Of a stretch of 64,000 nt of DNA, positions 1 to 9,467 are shown one piece after another (position 1 is the first letter of the stretch; every line of letters begins with the position of its first letter). The position numbers and the translations under genes were made by a program. The notes beneath the pieces were generated by a model that saw nothing but the letters and a program-made list of their open reading frames with translations, made no database searches and was not told the DNA's origin. This DNA is from Mycolicibacterium brisbanense (lineage in GTDB: Bacteria; Actinomycetota; Actinomycetes; Mycobacteriales; Mycobacteriaceae): contig NZ_BCSX01000051.1 in the NCBI RefSeq assembly GCF_001570425.1, positions 124,001-188,000 on the forward strand, read 5' to 3'.

Positions 1-732
1 GCGCTGGTGAATGCCGCGGCCACCGCGGTTCGCCGCGGTGCGAGGGTTCTGGTGGTGGCACCGCAGGAGGGTCCGCTGCGCGACGTGACTGCAGGTCGCG
101 CCGTGGCGCTGCCCGCGCGCCTGTGGGTGCCCGACGACTTCGGGCTCACCCGCTATCTGGCCGCCGGGCTGGCGGCTCTGCATGTGGTGGATCCCGGTAC
201 GCGAGTGGATCTCTCGGCGTTGGCCGACGAGTTGGACGCCGAGGCTTTGCGCAACGGTACGGCGCGGGAGCTGTTCACCAACCCTGCCAAGACGCTCGCC
301 GAGCGGATGTCCGGCGCCGACGTGGTGCTGGCAGGAGACACTGCGGCCACGCTGGCGCTGGCCCGCCACGGTGCGGATGTCATGTTGCGACTGGCCGGGG
401 AGGCGACGGCCGCGGCGGGCCTGGGTGATGTGCTGGCCGCCGTTGCCAACCGCGCGGCCGACCGCAGGGAGCCCGAGCGGTCCCTGTTCCACGATGAGCA
501 GATCGACGGACCGCTGCCCCGCCGGCTACGGACATTTGTTCTCACCACGGACACCGAACGGCCCGCGGTGTCCGCGCGTATCGCCGGGTTCGACGACATC
601 ACGGCGATCGGTGCCGAAGACGTACCCGACGCGGGCCCGGCCATCCCGGTCGGGCGGGCGGAACAACAATTGGCGATCCTCGCCGTGCGGTTGGAGATGA
701 CGGCCGTCTATCTGAAACTGGTTCGAGGTTAA
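1..732 (+). CDS. TobH-like / sugar-phosphate isomerase-like protein (5' partial)
   Basis: The frame is open to the left edge, so the N terminus is missing; the GTG at 7 is probably internal. About 243 residues remain. The visible part looks like the C-terminal half of the SIS/phosphoglucose-phosphomannose isomerase-like protein that lies next to manA in mycobacteria (Rv3256c type). The C-terminal EMTAVYLKLV stretch is typical of that bacterial PGI/PMI C-terminal domain. The stop is 4 nt before the manA start, so the two are probably co-transcribed in mannose and GDP-mannose precursor metabolism. The exact reaction is not established; assignment rests on C-terminal similarity and synteny. Confidence 0.72.
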   Translation, partial: ALVNAAATAVRRGARVLVVAPQEGPLRDVTAGRAVALPARLWVPDDFGLTRYLAAGLAALHVVDPGTRVDLSALADELDAEALRNGTARELFTNPAKTLAERMSGADVVLAGDTAATLALARHGADVMLRLAGEATAAAGLGDVLAAVANRAADRREPERSLFHDEQIDGPLPRRLRTFVLTTDTERPAVSARIAGFDDITAIGAEDVPDAGPAIPVGRAEQQLAILAVRLEMTAVYLKLVRG

Positions 733-736
733 GCGA

Positions 737-1963
737 GTGCATCTGCTACGGGGAGCGGTGCGGACCTATGCCTGGGGTTCGCGGACCGCCATTGCCGATT
801 TCACCGGAAGGCCAAGCCCCACAACTCATCCGGAGGCCGAACTGTGGTTCGGCGCGCATCCGGGCGACCCTGCGTGGCTGCAGACCGAACACGGTGAGGA
901 GTCGTTGCTCCAAGCCGTCGCCGAGGATCCGGAGGGTCAGCTCGGCGCGACGACTATCGGACGCTTCGGCGATACGCTGCCCTTCCTGGTCAAGGTGTTG
1001 GCCGCCGGGGAACCACTGTCCCTGCAAGCACATCCGAGCGCCCAGCAGGCCCGCGAGGGCTACGACCGCGAGAACCGCCTCGAGATACCCATCTCGGCGC
1101 CGACCCGCAATTACCGCGACCGCAGCCACAAACCCGAATTGCTCGTCGCGCTCGAACAATTCGACGCGCTGGCAGGATTCCGCCCGGTGGCGCAGACAGT
1201 CGAACTGATGCGGGCATTGGCGGTCTCCGACCTCGACCCGTACATCAACCTGCTGTCCGACCAGTCCGACGCCGACGGACTGCGGGCCTTGTTCACCACC
1301 TGGATCACCGCTCCGCAACCCGACCTCGACGTCCTGGTGCCCGCGGTGTTGGACGGCGCGATCAACTACATCCGTTCGGGGCAAAAGACTTTCGCCGCCG
1401 AAGCCAAGACGGTGCTGGAGCTCGGTGAACGCTACCCGGGCGATGCGGGCGTGCTGGCGGCGTTGCTGCTCAACCGGATCAGCTTGCAGGCGGGCGAGGG
1501 CATGTACATCGCCGCAGGCAGTCTGCATGCCTACCTACACGGCATCGGGGTCGAGGTGATGGCCAACTCCGACAACGTGTTGCGTGGCGGCCTCACCCCC
1601 AAACACGTCGACGTTCCCGAATTGCTGCGGGTGCTGAATTTCACACCGACCCCGCAGGAGGAGTTGCGTCCCAAGATCATCAAGGACGGACGCGAACGGA
1701 TCTACCAGACGCCGGCTTCGGAGTTCGCCGTCTCGGTTCTGGAAGTCGACGGGGATCAGCTCGGCCACGAGATCGACGCGCCGTGCCGGCACGATGGCCC
1801 GCAGGTGCTGCTGTGCACCGAGGGTGCCGCGGTGCTGCACGCCAAGAGTGGCACGTTGACGCTGGAACGCGGATCTGCGGCCTGGGTACCTGCCGACGAC
1901 GGGCCGATCCGGCTGACCGCCCAGCAGCCGACCCACCTGTTCCGGGTCACGGTCGGGCTGTAG
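737..1963 (+). CDS. manA: Mannose-6-phosphate isomerase, class I
   Basis: Cytosolic zinc enzyme interconverting fructose-6-P and mannose-6-P, feeding GDP-mannose for lipomannan, LAM and PIM synthesis. The 408-residue length fits class I PMIs. Zinc ligands sit in place: Q97 and H99 in LQAHPS, E134 in HKPELLVAL, and a later His in AGSLHAYLHG. The conserved NSDNVLRGGLTPKHVD block follows. The GTG start (VHLLRGAVRTYAWGS) matches the family's N terminus. It follows the TobH-like gene by 4 nt, as in other mycobacteria. The call is firm. Confidence 0.97.
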   Translation: MHLLRGAVRTYAWGSRTAIADFTGRPSPTTHPEAELWFGAHPGDPAWLQTEHGEESLLQAVAEDPEGQLGATTIGRFGDTLPFLVKVLAAGEPLSLQAHPSAQQAREGYDRENRLEIPISAPTRNYRDRSHKPELLVALEQFDALAGFRPVAQTVELMRALAVSDLDPYINLLSDQSDADGLRALFTTWITAPQPDLDVLVPAVLDGAINYIRSGQKTFAAEAKTVLELGERYPGDAGVLAALLLNRISLQAGEGMYIAAGSLHAYLHGIGVEVMANSDNVLRGGLTPKHVDVPELLRVLNFTPTPQEELRPKIIKDGRERIYQTPASEFAVSVLEVDGDQLGHEIDAPCRHDGPQVLLCTEGAAVLHAKSGTLTLERGSAAWVPADDGPIRLTAQQPTHLFRVTVGL

Positions 1964-1979
1964 CCACCCGACCGGCTCG

Positions 1980-3422
1980 TCACTCGGTCGAAGCGCTGAG
2001 CGTGGGCTCGGTGCGTTCGACGGCCGGTCCCACTGCCGTGTCCACGGCGGCAGGGGCGCCGCCGGTGCGCGCCTGGTGCCGCTCGGCCCGCATCAGCCGC
2101 AGGTTGTTGCGAATGGCGCGCCCGACAAGTCGTGGGGTTGGCAGCAACCACAGGCTGTCGAGCAGGCTCGTGCGCCGCAAGAACCACTCGGCGAGCACCG
2201 GGTCGGTCTCCGCGGCGCCGACGAACTGTTTGAACAAGCCGAACACCGGTCCGTACCACCATGGACGCGAACCTTGCGCGCCATGCTCCTCGAGATCGGC
2301 GACCGCGTTCATCAGCCACACGGGGAACGTGGTTTTCGCGGTTGCCCGGGCCAGCCGACCTGCCAGATCCTGCGTTCCGCCGTCGAGGACGGCACGCAGA
2401 TTGCTTGCCTGCAGCGCCGACATCGTCACGCCCTGCCCGAACGTCGGGTTGAGGCTGGCGACCGCGTCGCCGAAGGGGATGATCCCGCCCGGCAACTCGG
2501 GCAGTTTGTCGTAGCGTCGCCACTTGGCGGTGGGGTAGCGGTGGAAGTTCATCTCGCCCACCGGTTCACCTTCACGCAGTGCGGCACTGATGTGTGACGG
2601 CAGCACGGTATCGGCCAGCGTGCAGATGCCGGCGAAGTCCCGCGGCGGCTCGGCCTTGCCGACACCGAACGCCGTCACGATCCAGATGCCGTCCTCGTGG
2701 AACAACATGCCGATGCCCCGCGGCCGGTCGAGCGCGGCGCCGACTACCACCATCTTCTCGGTGATCAAGCCCTCGGGGATGTGGACCCGCTGCGATGCGT
2801 AGGTGACCCCGACCTGGACGGCGTCCTCCCTCGGCTTGCCGTACCCCCACTGTTCGAACCAGAGCGGCAGGCGGCTACCGCGGCCGGAGGCGTCGACCAC
2901 CAGGTCGGCCGCGACGGTCTGGCCGTCATCGAGCACGACGCCCGTGACGGCCCCGGCCGCGGCGTCGAACTGCGGATTGGAGACCACTCGCCGTTGCACG
3001 TCGACCGATGGGATGGCGAGCACGCGCTTGCGGATCTGCCATTCGAGGTGCCCACGGCTCGGCAGATACGCGGTGAACTTGCCTTCCAGATCCTGCCTGC
3101 CGGTGCCCAGCACATAACCCGCCGCGGAGAAGTGGATCGACTCGGGCTGGTTGCGCACCACCGGCACGCCTGCGGCGGCCATGTCGGCGAGCAGCCCGGG
3201 AAAAACCGACTCCAGTTCCTGCGCGCCGCGGGCCATCAGGAGATGGACGTGCTGACCCTGCGGTATGGCACTGCGATTGACCGGTTCGTCGGGCAGTTCG
3301 TCACGTTCGTAAATCGTGACGTGATCAAAGTGATCGGATAGCACCCGGGCAGCGCACAGGCCTGCAATGCTGCCACCGATGACAACTGCATGGCGGGAAC
3401 GGGACTGAAGATTACGACGCAT
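1980..3422 (-). CDS. FAD-dependent oxidoreductase (PHBH/squalene-epoxidase-like)
   Basis: Starting at the ATG at 3422 (MRRNLQSRSRHAVV) gives about 480 residues; a TTG at 3482 would add 20 residues but runs into the divergent gene's leader. A Rossmann FAD motif (VVIGGSIAGLCAARVL) is near the N terminus. DASGRGSRLP lies mid-protein, and the FAD-ribityl motif GDAVASLNPTFGQGV is near residue 310, an arrangement typical of group A flavin monooxygenases and related hydroxylases. The substrate cannot be read. It converges on manA and is divergent from the permease at 3485, sharing a short intergenic region. Confidence 0.8.
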   Translation of the reverse strand: MRRNLQSRSRHAVVIGGSIAGLCAARVLSDHFDHVTIYERDELPDEPVNRSAIPQGQHVHLLMARGAQELESVFPGLLADMAAAGVPVVRNQPESIHFSAAGYVLGTGRQDLEGKFTAYLPSRGHLEWQIRKRVLAIPSVDVQRRVVSNPQFDAAAGAVTGVVLDDGQTVAADLVVDASGRGSRLPLWFEQWGYGKPREDAVQVGVTYASQRVHIPEGLITEKMVVVGAALDRPRGIGMLFHEDGIWIVTAFGVGKAEPPRDFAGICTLADTVLPSHISAALREGEPVGEMNFHRYPTAKWRRYDKLPELPGGIIPFGDAVASLNPTFGQGVTMSALQASNLRAVLDGGTQDLAGRLARATAKTTFPVWLMNAVADLEEHGAQGSRPWWYGPVFGLFKQFVGAAETDPVLAEWFLRRTSLLDSLWLLPTPRLVGRAIRNNLRLMRAERHQARTGGAPAAVDTAVGPAVERTEPTLSASTE

Positions 3423-3484
3423 CGGTGTCGACAGTAATGGATTCAATCCCCGGATCGGGTCAAGTATGAGAGGTGGCGTCAATT

Positions 3485-4957
3485 ATGAGCTCACGGTGGC
3501 GGACCAAGTCCGTCGAACAGTCGATTGCTGACACCGACGAGCCGTCGACGCGGTTACGTAAAGACCTGACCTGGTGGGATCTGACCGTATTCGGCGTCTC
3601 GGTGGTGATCGGGGCCGGCATCTTCACCATCACCGCGTCGACCGCGGGAAGCCTCACCGGTCCCGCGATTTCGATTTCTTTCGTCATCGCCGCAATCGCA
3701 TGCGGATTGGCTGCGTTGTGCTATGCCGAGTTCGCCTCGACCCTCCCGGTCGCCGGCAGCGCGTATACGTTTTCCTATGCCACCTTCGGTGAATTCATTG
3801 CCTGGGTGATCGGCTGGGATCTGATCCTGGAGTTCGCGGTGGCGGCGGCCGTGGTAGCCAAAGGGTGGTCCAGTTACCTCGGAACAGTGTTCGGATTCGG
3901 CGGCGGCACGCTCAGCATCGGCGGGTTCGAAGTGGACTGGGGTGCGCTGCTGATCGTCGCGGTGGTGACGCTGCTGCTGGCGCGCGGCACCAAACTGTCG
4001 GCGGAAGTGAGCCTGGTGATCACCGTCATCAAGGTCTCGGTGGTGTTGCTGGTGGTCGTCGTCGGCGCGTTCTACATCAAGCCGCAGAATTACTCGCCGT
4101 TCATCCCGCCCGCCGAGGCCGGTACCGGCGGAAGCGGTGCCGACCAGTCGCTGTTCTCGTTGATCAGCGGCGCCACGGGCAGTCACTTCGGCTGGTACGG
4201 CGTGCTGGCGGGCGCCTCCATCGTGTTCTTCGCGTTCATCGGCTTCGACATCGTCGCGACCACCGCGGAGGAGACCAAGAACCCGCAGCGCGACGTGCCG
4301 CGGGGCATCCTCGGCTCGCTGGCCATCGTGACGGTGCTCTATGTGGCTGTGGCCATCGTGCTCTCGGGCATGGTGTCCTACCGGGAGCTGCGCGGCTCGG
4401 ACGGCCACTCGGCCAACCTCGCGACGGCGTTCGCGGCCAACGGCGTGCACTGGGCCGCCAAGGTCATCTCGATCGGGGCGCTGGCCGGCCTCACCACGGT
4501 GGTGATCGTGCTGATGCTCGGGCAGACCCGGGTGCTGTTCGCGATGTCGCGGGACGGACTCATGCCGCGCCGGTTGGCCAGGACCAGCCCGCAGGGCACG
4601 CCGGTGCGCATCACGGTGATCGTCGGCGTGCTGGTCGCCATCGCCGCATCGGTCTTCCCGATGGGCAAGCTCGAGGAGATGGTGAACATCGGCACGCTGT
4701 TCGCCTTCGTACTGGTCTCGGCCGGGGTCATCGTGCTGCGGCGGACCCGTCCGGACCTGCCGCGCGGATTCCGGACGCCGTTGGTGCCGCTGCTGCCCAT
4801 CGCCGCGATCGCGGCGTGCGGATGGCTGATGCTCAACCTGACCGGGCTCACCTGGATCCGGTTCCTGATCTGGATGGCCATCGGGCTCGTGGTGTACGCG
4901 CTGTACGGCCGCAGGCATTCGGTGCTGGGTCAGCGGGAGTCCGCCGCCGCGGGATAG
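3485..4957 (+). CDS. APC-superfamily amino acid permease (CAT-like)
   Basis: Inner-membrane transporter with about 12 hydrophobic segments in 490 residues. The N-terminal signature GVSVVIGAGIFTITAS and the internal FFAFIGFDIVATTAEE motif are those of the cationic amino acid transporter branch of the APC superfamily. I chose the ATG at 3485 (MSSRWRTKSVEQ) over the GTG at 3473 because GAGAGGTGG sits about 9 nt upstream of the ATG. A strong stem-loop follows the stop, so it appears monocistronic. Substrate is not determinable from sequence alone. Confidence 0.9.
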   Translation: MSSRWRTKSVEQSIADTDEPSTRLRKDLTWWDLTVFGVSVVIGAGIFTITASTAGSLTGPAISISFVIAAIACGLAALCYAEFASTLPVAGSAYTFSYATFGEFIAWVIGWDLILEFAVAAAVVAKGWSSYLGTVFGFGGGTLSIGGFEVDWGALLIVAVVTLLLARGTKLSAEVSLVITVIKVSVVLLVVVVGAFYIKPQNYSPFIPPAEAGTGGSGADQSLFSLISGATGSHFGWYGVLAGASIVFFAFIGFDIVATTAEETKNPQRDVPRGILGSLAIVTVLYVAVAIVLSGMVSYRELRGSDGHSANLATAFAANGVHWAAKVISIGALAGLTTVVIVLMLGQTRVLFAMSRDGLMPRRLARTSPQGTPVRITVIVGVLVAIAASVFPMGKLEEMVNIGTLFAFVLVSAGVIVLRRTRPDLPRGFRTPLVPLLPIAAIAACGWLMLNLTGLTWIRFLIWMAIGLVVYALYGRRHSVLGQRESAAAG

Positions 4958-4985
4958 TCCGTCGCCGGGCGCCCGGCATCCACGT

Positions 4986-5021
4986 GAAAAGCGATATCGC
5001 CTGCGATATCGCTTTTCTTTT
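4986..5021 (+). terminator. Intrinsic terminator after the APC permease
   Basis: A perfect 15-bp inverted repeat (4986-5000 with 5003-5017, core GCGATATCGC) is followed by TTTT. It separates the permease from the alkB operon. Confidence 0.85.
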
Positions 5022-5061
5022 GCGTGCCCAACGATAGTCGTGGTTTACAAACGCGCATAAA

Positions 5062-5095
5062 ATGTCTAGACAGACGACATATGGCCATCTATAGT
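5062..5095 (+). promoter_or_regulatory. alkB operon promoter with overlapping operator dyad
   Basis: TAGACA (5067-5072) and TATAGT (5090-5095) are 17 bp apart, close to a housekeeping sigma promoter. The -35 hexamer lies inside a dyad: ATGTC (5062-5066) and GACAT (5076-5080), with the perfect palindrome TGTCTAGACA at 5063-5072. A repressor bound here would block the -35. The TetR gene ending this operon is the obvious candidate. The promoter and dyad are read directly; the repressor assignment is inference. Confidence 0.6.
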
Positions 5096-5136
5096 CAAGT
5101 CATTGCAGTGATCGCTCTCACACAAGGAGGTATGAC

Positions 5137-6369
5137 GTGGCGATAGACAGCTCAGCCCTTTCCAGCGGCGCGGACGTCGCGGACGTGCAATGGCGAGACA
5201 AGAAGCGGTACCTGTGGCTCATGGGCCTGATCGCCCCGACCGCACTGTTCGTGATGCTGCCCATCGTGTGGGCGCTCAACCAGGCGGGGTGGCACACGGC
5301 GGCGCAGGTGCCACTGTGGATCGGCCCCATCCTGCTGTACGTGCTGTTGCCTGTGCTGGATCTGCGGTTCGGTCCCGACGGTCAGAACCCGCCCGACGAG
5401 GTGATGGAGCGGCTGGAGAACGACAAGTACTACCGGTATTGCACCTACGTCTACATCCCGTTCCAGTACGCGAGCGTGATCCTGGGTGCATATCTGTTCA
5501 CCGCGTCGAACCTGAGCTGGCTCGGATTCGAAGGTGGCCTGGGTTGGCTGGGCAAGATCGGCGTGGCGTTGTCGGTCGGGGTGCTCGGAGGGGTGGGCAT
5601 CAACACCGCACACGAGATGGGGCACAAGCGCGACTCGCTGGAGCGCTGGCTGTCGAAGATCACGCTGGCGCAGACGTTCTACGGCCACTTCTACATCGAG
5701 CACAACCGCGGTCACCACGTGCGGGTCGCCACTCCCGAGGATCCGGCGTCGGCCCGGTTCGGGGAGACGTTCTGGGAGTTCTTGCCGCGCAGCGTGTTCG
5801 GCAGCCTGCGCTCGTCGTGGGAGCTGGAGGCCCAGCGGCTGCGCCGGCTCGACAAGTCGCCGTGGCACTGGTCCAACGACGTGCTCAACGCGTGGGCCAT
5901 GTCGGTGGTGTTCTTCGGAATCCTGATCGCGGTGTTCGGTCCGGCGCTCATCCCGTTCGTCGTCATCCAGGCCATCTACGGGTTCAGCCTGCTGGAGTCG
6001 GTGAACTACCTGGAGCACTACGGTCTGCTGCGACAGAAGACGCCCAGCGGGCGTTACGAGCGCTGCGCGCCGGTGCACAGCTGGAACTCCGACCACATCG
6101 TGACCAACCTGTTCCTGTACCACCTGCAGCGGCACAGCGATCACCACGCCAACCCGACGCGGCGGTACCAGACCCTGCGCAGCATCGATGGCGCGCCGAA
6201 TCTGCCCAGTGGCTACGCGACCCTGATCGGGCTGACCTACCTGCCGCCGCTGTGGCGCAGGTTGATGGATCACCGCGTGCTGGAGCACTACGACGGCGAC
6301 ATCACGCGGGTGAACATCCAGCCGCGGCTGCGGGAGAAGGTGCTCGCACGGTACGGAGTAGCACAGTGA
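5137..6369 (+). CDS. alkB: Alkane 1-monooxygenase
   Basis: Integral-membrane non-haem di-iron enzyme that hydroxylates the terminal carbon of n-alkanes using electrons from rubredoxin. It has 410 residues with hydrophobic segments at about 25-50, 60-75, 105-125, 140-158 and 235-260. The histidine boxes are complete: HEMGHK (159-164), EHNRGHH (188-194) and LQRHSDHH (about 330), plus the AlkB-specific NYLEHYGL motif. The GTG start has a near-perfect AAGGAGGT (5124-5131) five nt upstream. Its stop overlaps the first rubredoxin start (GTGA), making alkB-rubA-rubB-TetR one coupled operon. Confidence 0.97.
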   Translation: MAIDSSALSSGADVADVQWRDKKRYLWLMGLIAPTALFVMLPIVWALNQAGWHTAAQVPLWIGPILLYVLLPVLDLRFGPDGQNPPDEVMERLENDKYYRYCTYVYIPFQYASVILGAYLFTASNLSWLGFEGGLGWLGKIGVALSVGVLGGVGINTAHEMGHKRDSLERWLSKITLAQTFYGHFYIEHNRGHHVRVATPEDPASARFGETFWEFLPRSVFGSLRSSWELEAQRLRRLDKSPWHWSNDVLNAWAMSVVFFGILIAVFGPALIPFVVIQAIYGFSLLESVNYLEHYGLLRQKTPSGRYERCAPVHSWNSDHIVTNLFLYHLQRHSDHHANPTRRYQTLRSIDGAPNLPSGYATLIGLTYLPPLWRRLMDHRVLEHYDGDITRVNIQPRLREKVLARYGVAQ

Positions 6370-6539
6370 GCGCCTACGAATGCCCCGGCTGCGGATACGT
6401 CTACGACGAGGCCAAGGGCGCGCCGCGCGAAGGGTTTCCGGCAGGCACACCGTGGGACCAGGTGCCCGACGACTGGTGCTGCCCGGACTGTGCCGTGCGG
6501 GAGAAGATCGATTTCGAAGCGACAGGAGTCACACAATGA
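6366..6539 (+). CDS. rubA: Rubredoxin
   Basis: 57-residue iron protein carrying single electrons from rubredoxin reductase to AlkB. Two CxxC iron-ligand pairs are visible (CPGCGY and CCPDC), with the conserved PDDWCCP core. Its GTG start lies in the alkB stop (GTGA) and its stop lies in the next ATG. It differs from its downstream neighbour (57 vs 61 aa, AVREKIDFE vs GAAKSDFE after the second pair). Pairs of unlike rubredoxins are common after mycobacterial alkB, and often only one supports AlkB; I cannot say which from sequence. Confidence 0.95.
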   Translation: MSAYECPGCGYVYDEAKGAPREGFPAGTPWDQVPDDWCCPDCAVREKIDFEATGVTQ

Positions 6540-6721
6540 GCGAGCCGTACAAGCTGTTCGTCTGCGTGCAGTGCGGATTCGAGTACGACGAGGAGAAGGG
6601 CTGGCCCGAGGACGGCATCGCCCCGGGCACCCGCTGGGACGACATCCCCGACGACTGGAGCTGCCCGGACTGCGGTGCGGCCAAGTCCGACTTCGAGATG
6701 GTGGAGATCGCCCGACCGTGA
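6536..6721 (+). CDS. rubB: Rubredoxin
   Basis: Second rubredoxin, 61 residues, with [13 protein letters not shown] and [17 protein letters not shown] giving the four cysteine ligands. The [10 protein letters not shown] ending is the form usually found in alkane-hydroxylase rubredoxins. ATG start overlaps the rubA stop by 4 nt (ATGA), and its own stop overlaps a GTG that could start the TetR gene. Confidence 0.95.
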   Translation: MSEPYKLFVCVQCGFEYDEEKGWPEDGIAPGTRWDDIPDDWSCPDCGAAKSDFEMVEIARP

Positions 6722-6795
6722 CCGCGGCGCGGATCAGCACGACGGGAAGTGCGGGAAGCCCGATTGCGACGCCGCGAGCGATTAGAGTCGCGCGT

Positions 6796-7419
6796 GTGAG
6801 TCGACCGAGTGACAAGCAGCGCATCCCGTACGCCGAGGCGTCCCGGGTGCTGCTGCGCGACTCGATCCTCGACGGCATGCGTGAGCTGCTGCTGACCCGG
6901 GACTGGTCGGCGATCACGCTGTCGCACGTGGCCACCGCGGCCGGCATCAGCCGTCAGACCATCTACAACGAGTTCGGGTCGCGGCAGGGGCTGGCCGAGG
7001 GGTACGCGATGCGGCTCGCCGACAGGTTGGTGGACGCGGTGGACGAGGCCATCAACCACAACGTCGGCGAGGTGCATGCGGCGTTCCTGGAGGGGTTCCG
7101 GGCGTTCTTCGCCGAGTCGGCCGCCGATCCGCTGGTGATCTCGCTGCTCACCGGGGCGTCCAAACCCGACCTGCTGCAGATCATCACCACCGGCAGCGGG
7201 CCCATCATCAGCCGGTGCTCGGACCGGCTGACGGGGACCTTCCAGAACAGCTGGATGAAGGCGAGCGACCAGGACGCCGGCGTGTTGGCGCGCGCGATCG
7301 TGCGACTGGCGATGAGTTACGTGTCCATGCCGCCCGAGGCCGATCATGATGTGGCCGGTGACCTGGCCCGACTCATGACGCCATTCGCCGAGCGCTACGG
7401 TGTGATAGATACCCCTTAG
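6796..7419 (+). CDS. TetR-family regulator of the alkane operon
   Basis: 207 residues: N-terminal helix-turn-helix (LSHVATAAGISRQTIYNEFGSR) and a ligand-binding C-terminal half with the ADPLVISLLTG and YVSMPPEADHDVA blocks typical of the regulator downstream of mycobacterial alkB-rub genes (Rv3249c type). Start choice is uncertain: GTG at 6796 (VSRPSDKQ) gives a normal N terminus, while an in-frame GTG at 6718 overlapping the rubB stop would add 26 residues. By position it probably represses the promoter at 5062-5095 until a fatty acid or alkane-derived ligand is present (inference). Confidence 0.85.
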   Translation: MSRPSDKQRIPYAEASRVLLRDSILDGMRELLLTRDWSAITLSHVATAAGISRQTIYNEFGSRQGLAEGYAMRLADRLVDAVDEAINHNVGEVHAAFLEGFRAFFAESAADPLVISLLTGASKPDLLQIITTGSGPIISRCSDRLTGTFQNSWMKASDQDAGVLARAIVRLAMSYVSMPPEADHDVAGDLARLMTPFAERYGVIDTP

Positions 7420-7486
7420 CTGTCAGAGCGCCGCCGCTGTACGCATGAGCGCCTGTCCCGCGAGCCCGCAGGCTAGAGGTATCTGC

Positions 7487-7551
7487 ATGTGGCGTCGCCG
7501 TCGGGTACGCCCGTGCGCCGGCAAGCAATCACGACTGAAAGAGGGCTCTAC

Positions 7552-7555
<4 letters not shown>
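7487..7555 (+). CDS. Possible 22-residue leader ORF upstream of ahcY
   Basis: An ATG at 7487 opens a 22-codon frame whose TGA (7553-7555) overlaps the ahcY ATG as ATGA. A -10-like TAGAGG (7474-7479) ends 7 nt before the A of the ATG, the geometry of a mycobacterial leaderless transcript. The peptide is Arg-rich ([14 protein letters not shown]) with one Cys. It may couple translation to ahcY. I cannot exclude chance. Confidence 0.35.
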
Positions 7556-9009
<1,454 letters not shown>

Positions 9010-9029
9010 GGTAGTCCGAAGTCGATACG

Positions 9030-9064
9030 AAATCGCCCAAACCCGTGCGGGTTTGGGCGATTTT
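9030..9064 (+). terminator. Intrinsic terminator after ahcY
   Basis: A 16-bp inverted repeat (core CGCCCAAACCCG / CGGGTTTGGGCG) runs directly into TTTT at 9061-9064. It isolates ahcY from the riboswitch-controlled permease. Confidence 0.88.
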
Positions 9065-9204
9065 GTCGGTGGGGTCCGGTGCCGCGGTGGCACCCGGGAA
9101 CCCGGTGGCGCCGAACCCGATTGCGTAACCCGGGTTCGGGCCGATAGAGTGACGCGCGGCACACTTCGAGGTTGAGGTGGCTCACAACTCAAGACGCCGT
9201 TGAG

Positions 9205-9425
9205 GCGCGGCGGGAGAGTCCCACCCCCATCCAGTGGGCGGGCGCCGCAGGAGCAAATCCTCCCCGGGAATCTCTCAGGCAATCGATACCGCCGCGACTA
9301 GGCACCTCTGGAAAGCAGTCAACCGCTACCGGTTTGGCTCACCGAAGGGGCAAGCGGACCGTCGCGCGATTCAGTCGGCGGTACGTGAAAACTCTCAGGT
9401 CCAATGGACAGAGTCGGGGAGGCGC
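9205..9425 (+). ncRNA. Tandem glycine riboswitch
   Basis: The leader carries both halves of a glycine riboswitch. Aptamer 1 shows CGGGAGAGTCC (9211-9221), GCCGCAGGAGCAA (9244-9256), AATCTCTCAGGCA (9269-9281) and CCTCTGGAAAGCAG (9305-9318). Aptamer 2 shows CACCGAAGGGGCAAGC (9340-9355), GAAAACTCTCAGG (9387-9399) and TGGACAGAG (9405-9413). These are the conserved core boxes of Rfam-type glycine aptamers. The permease GTG follows about 45 nt later. A TAGAGT at 9145-9150 may be the -10 of its promoter. The family is sequence-supported; ON or OFF polarity is not. Confidence 0.9.
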
Positions 9426-9467
9426 CCTAGTCCGCGCTCTCCATCGCGCCTGATCCCAGAGGATGTT

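Noticed and set aside
7420-7551. SAH or SAM riboswitch before ahcY
   Set aside because: No conserved aptamer boxes of those classes are visible, and the gap is short.
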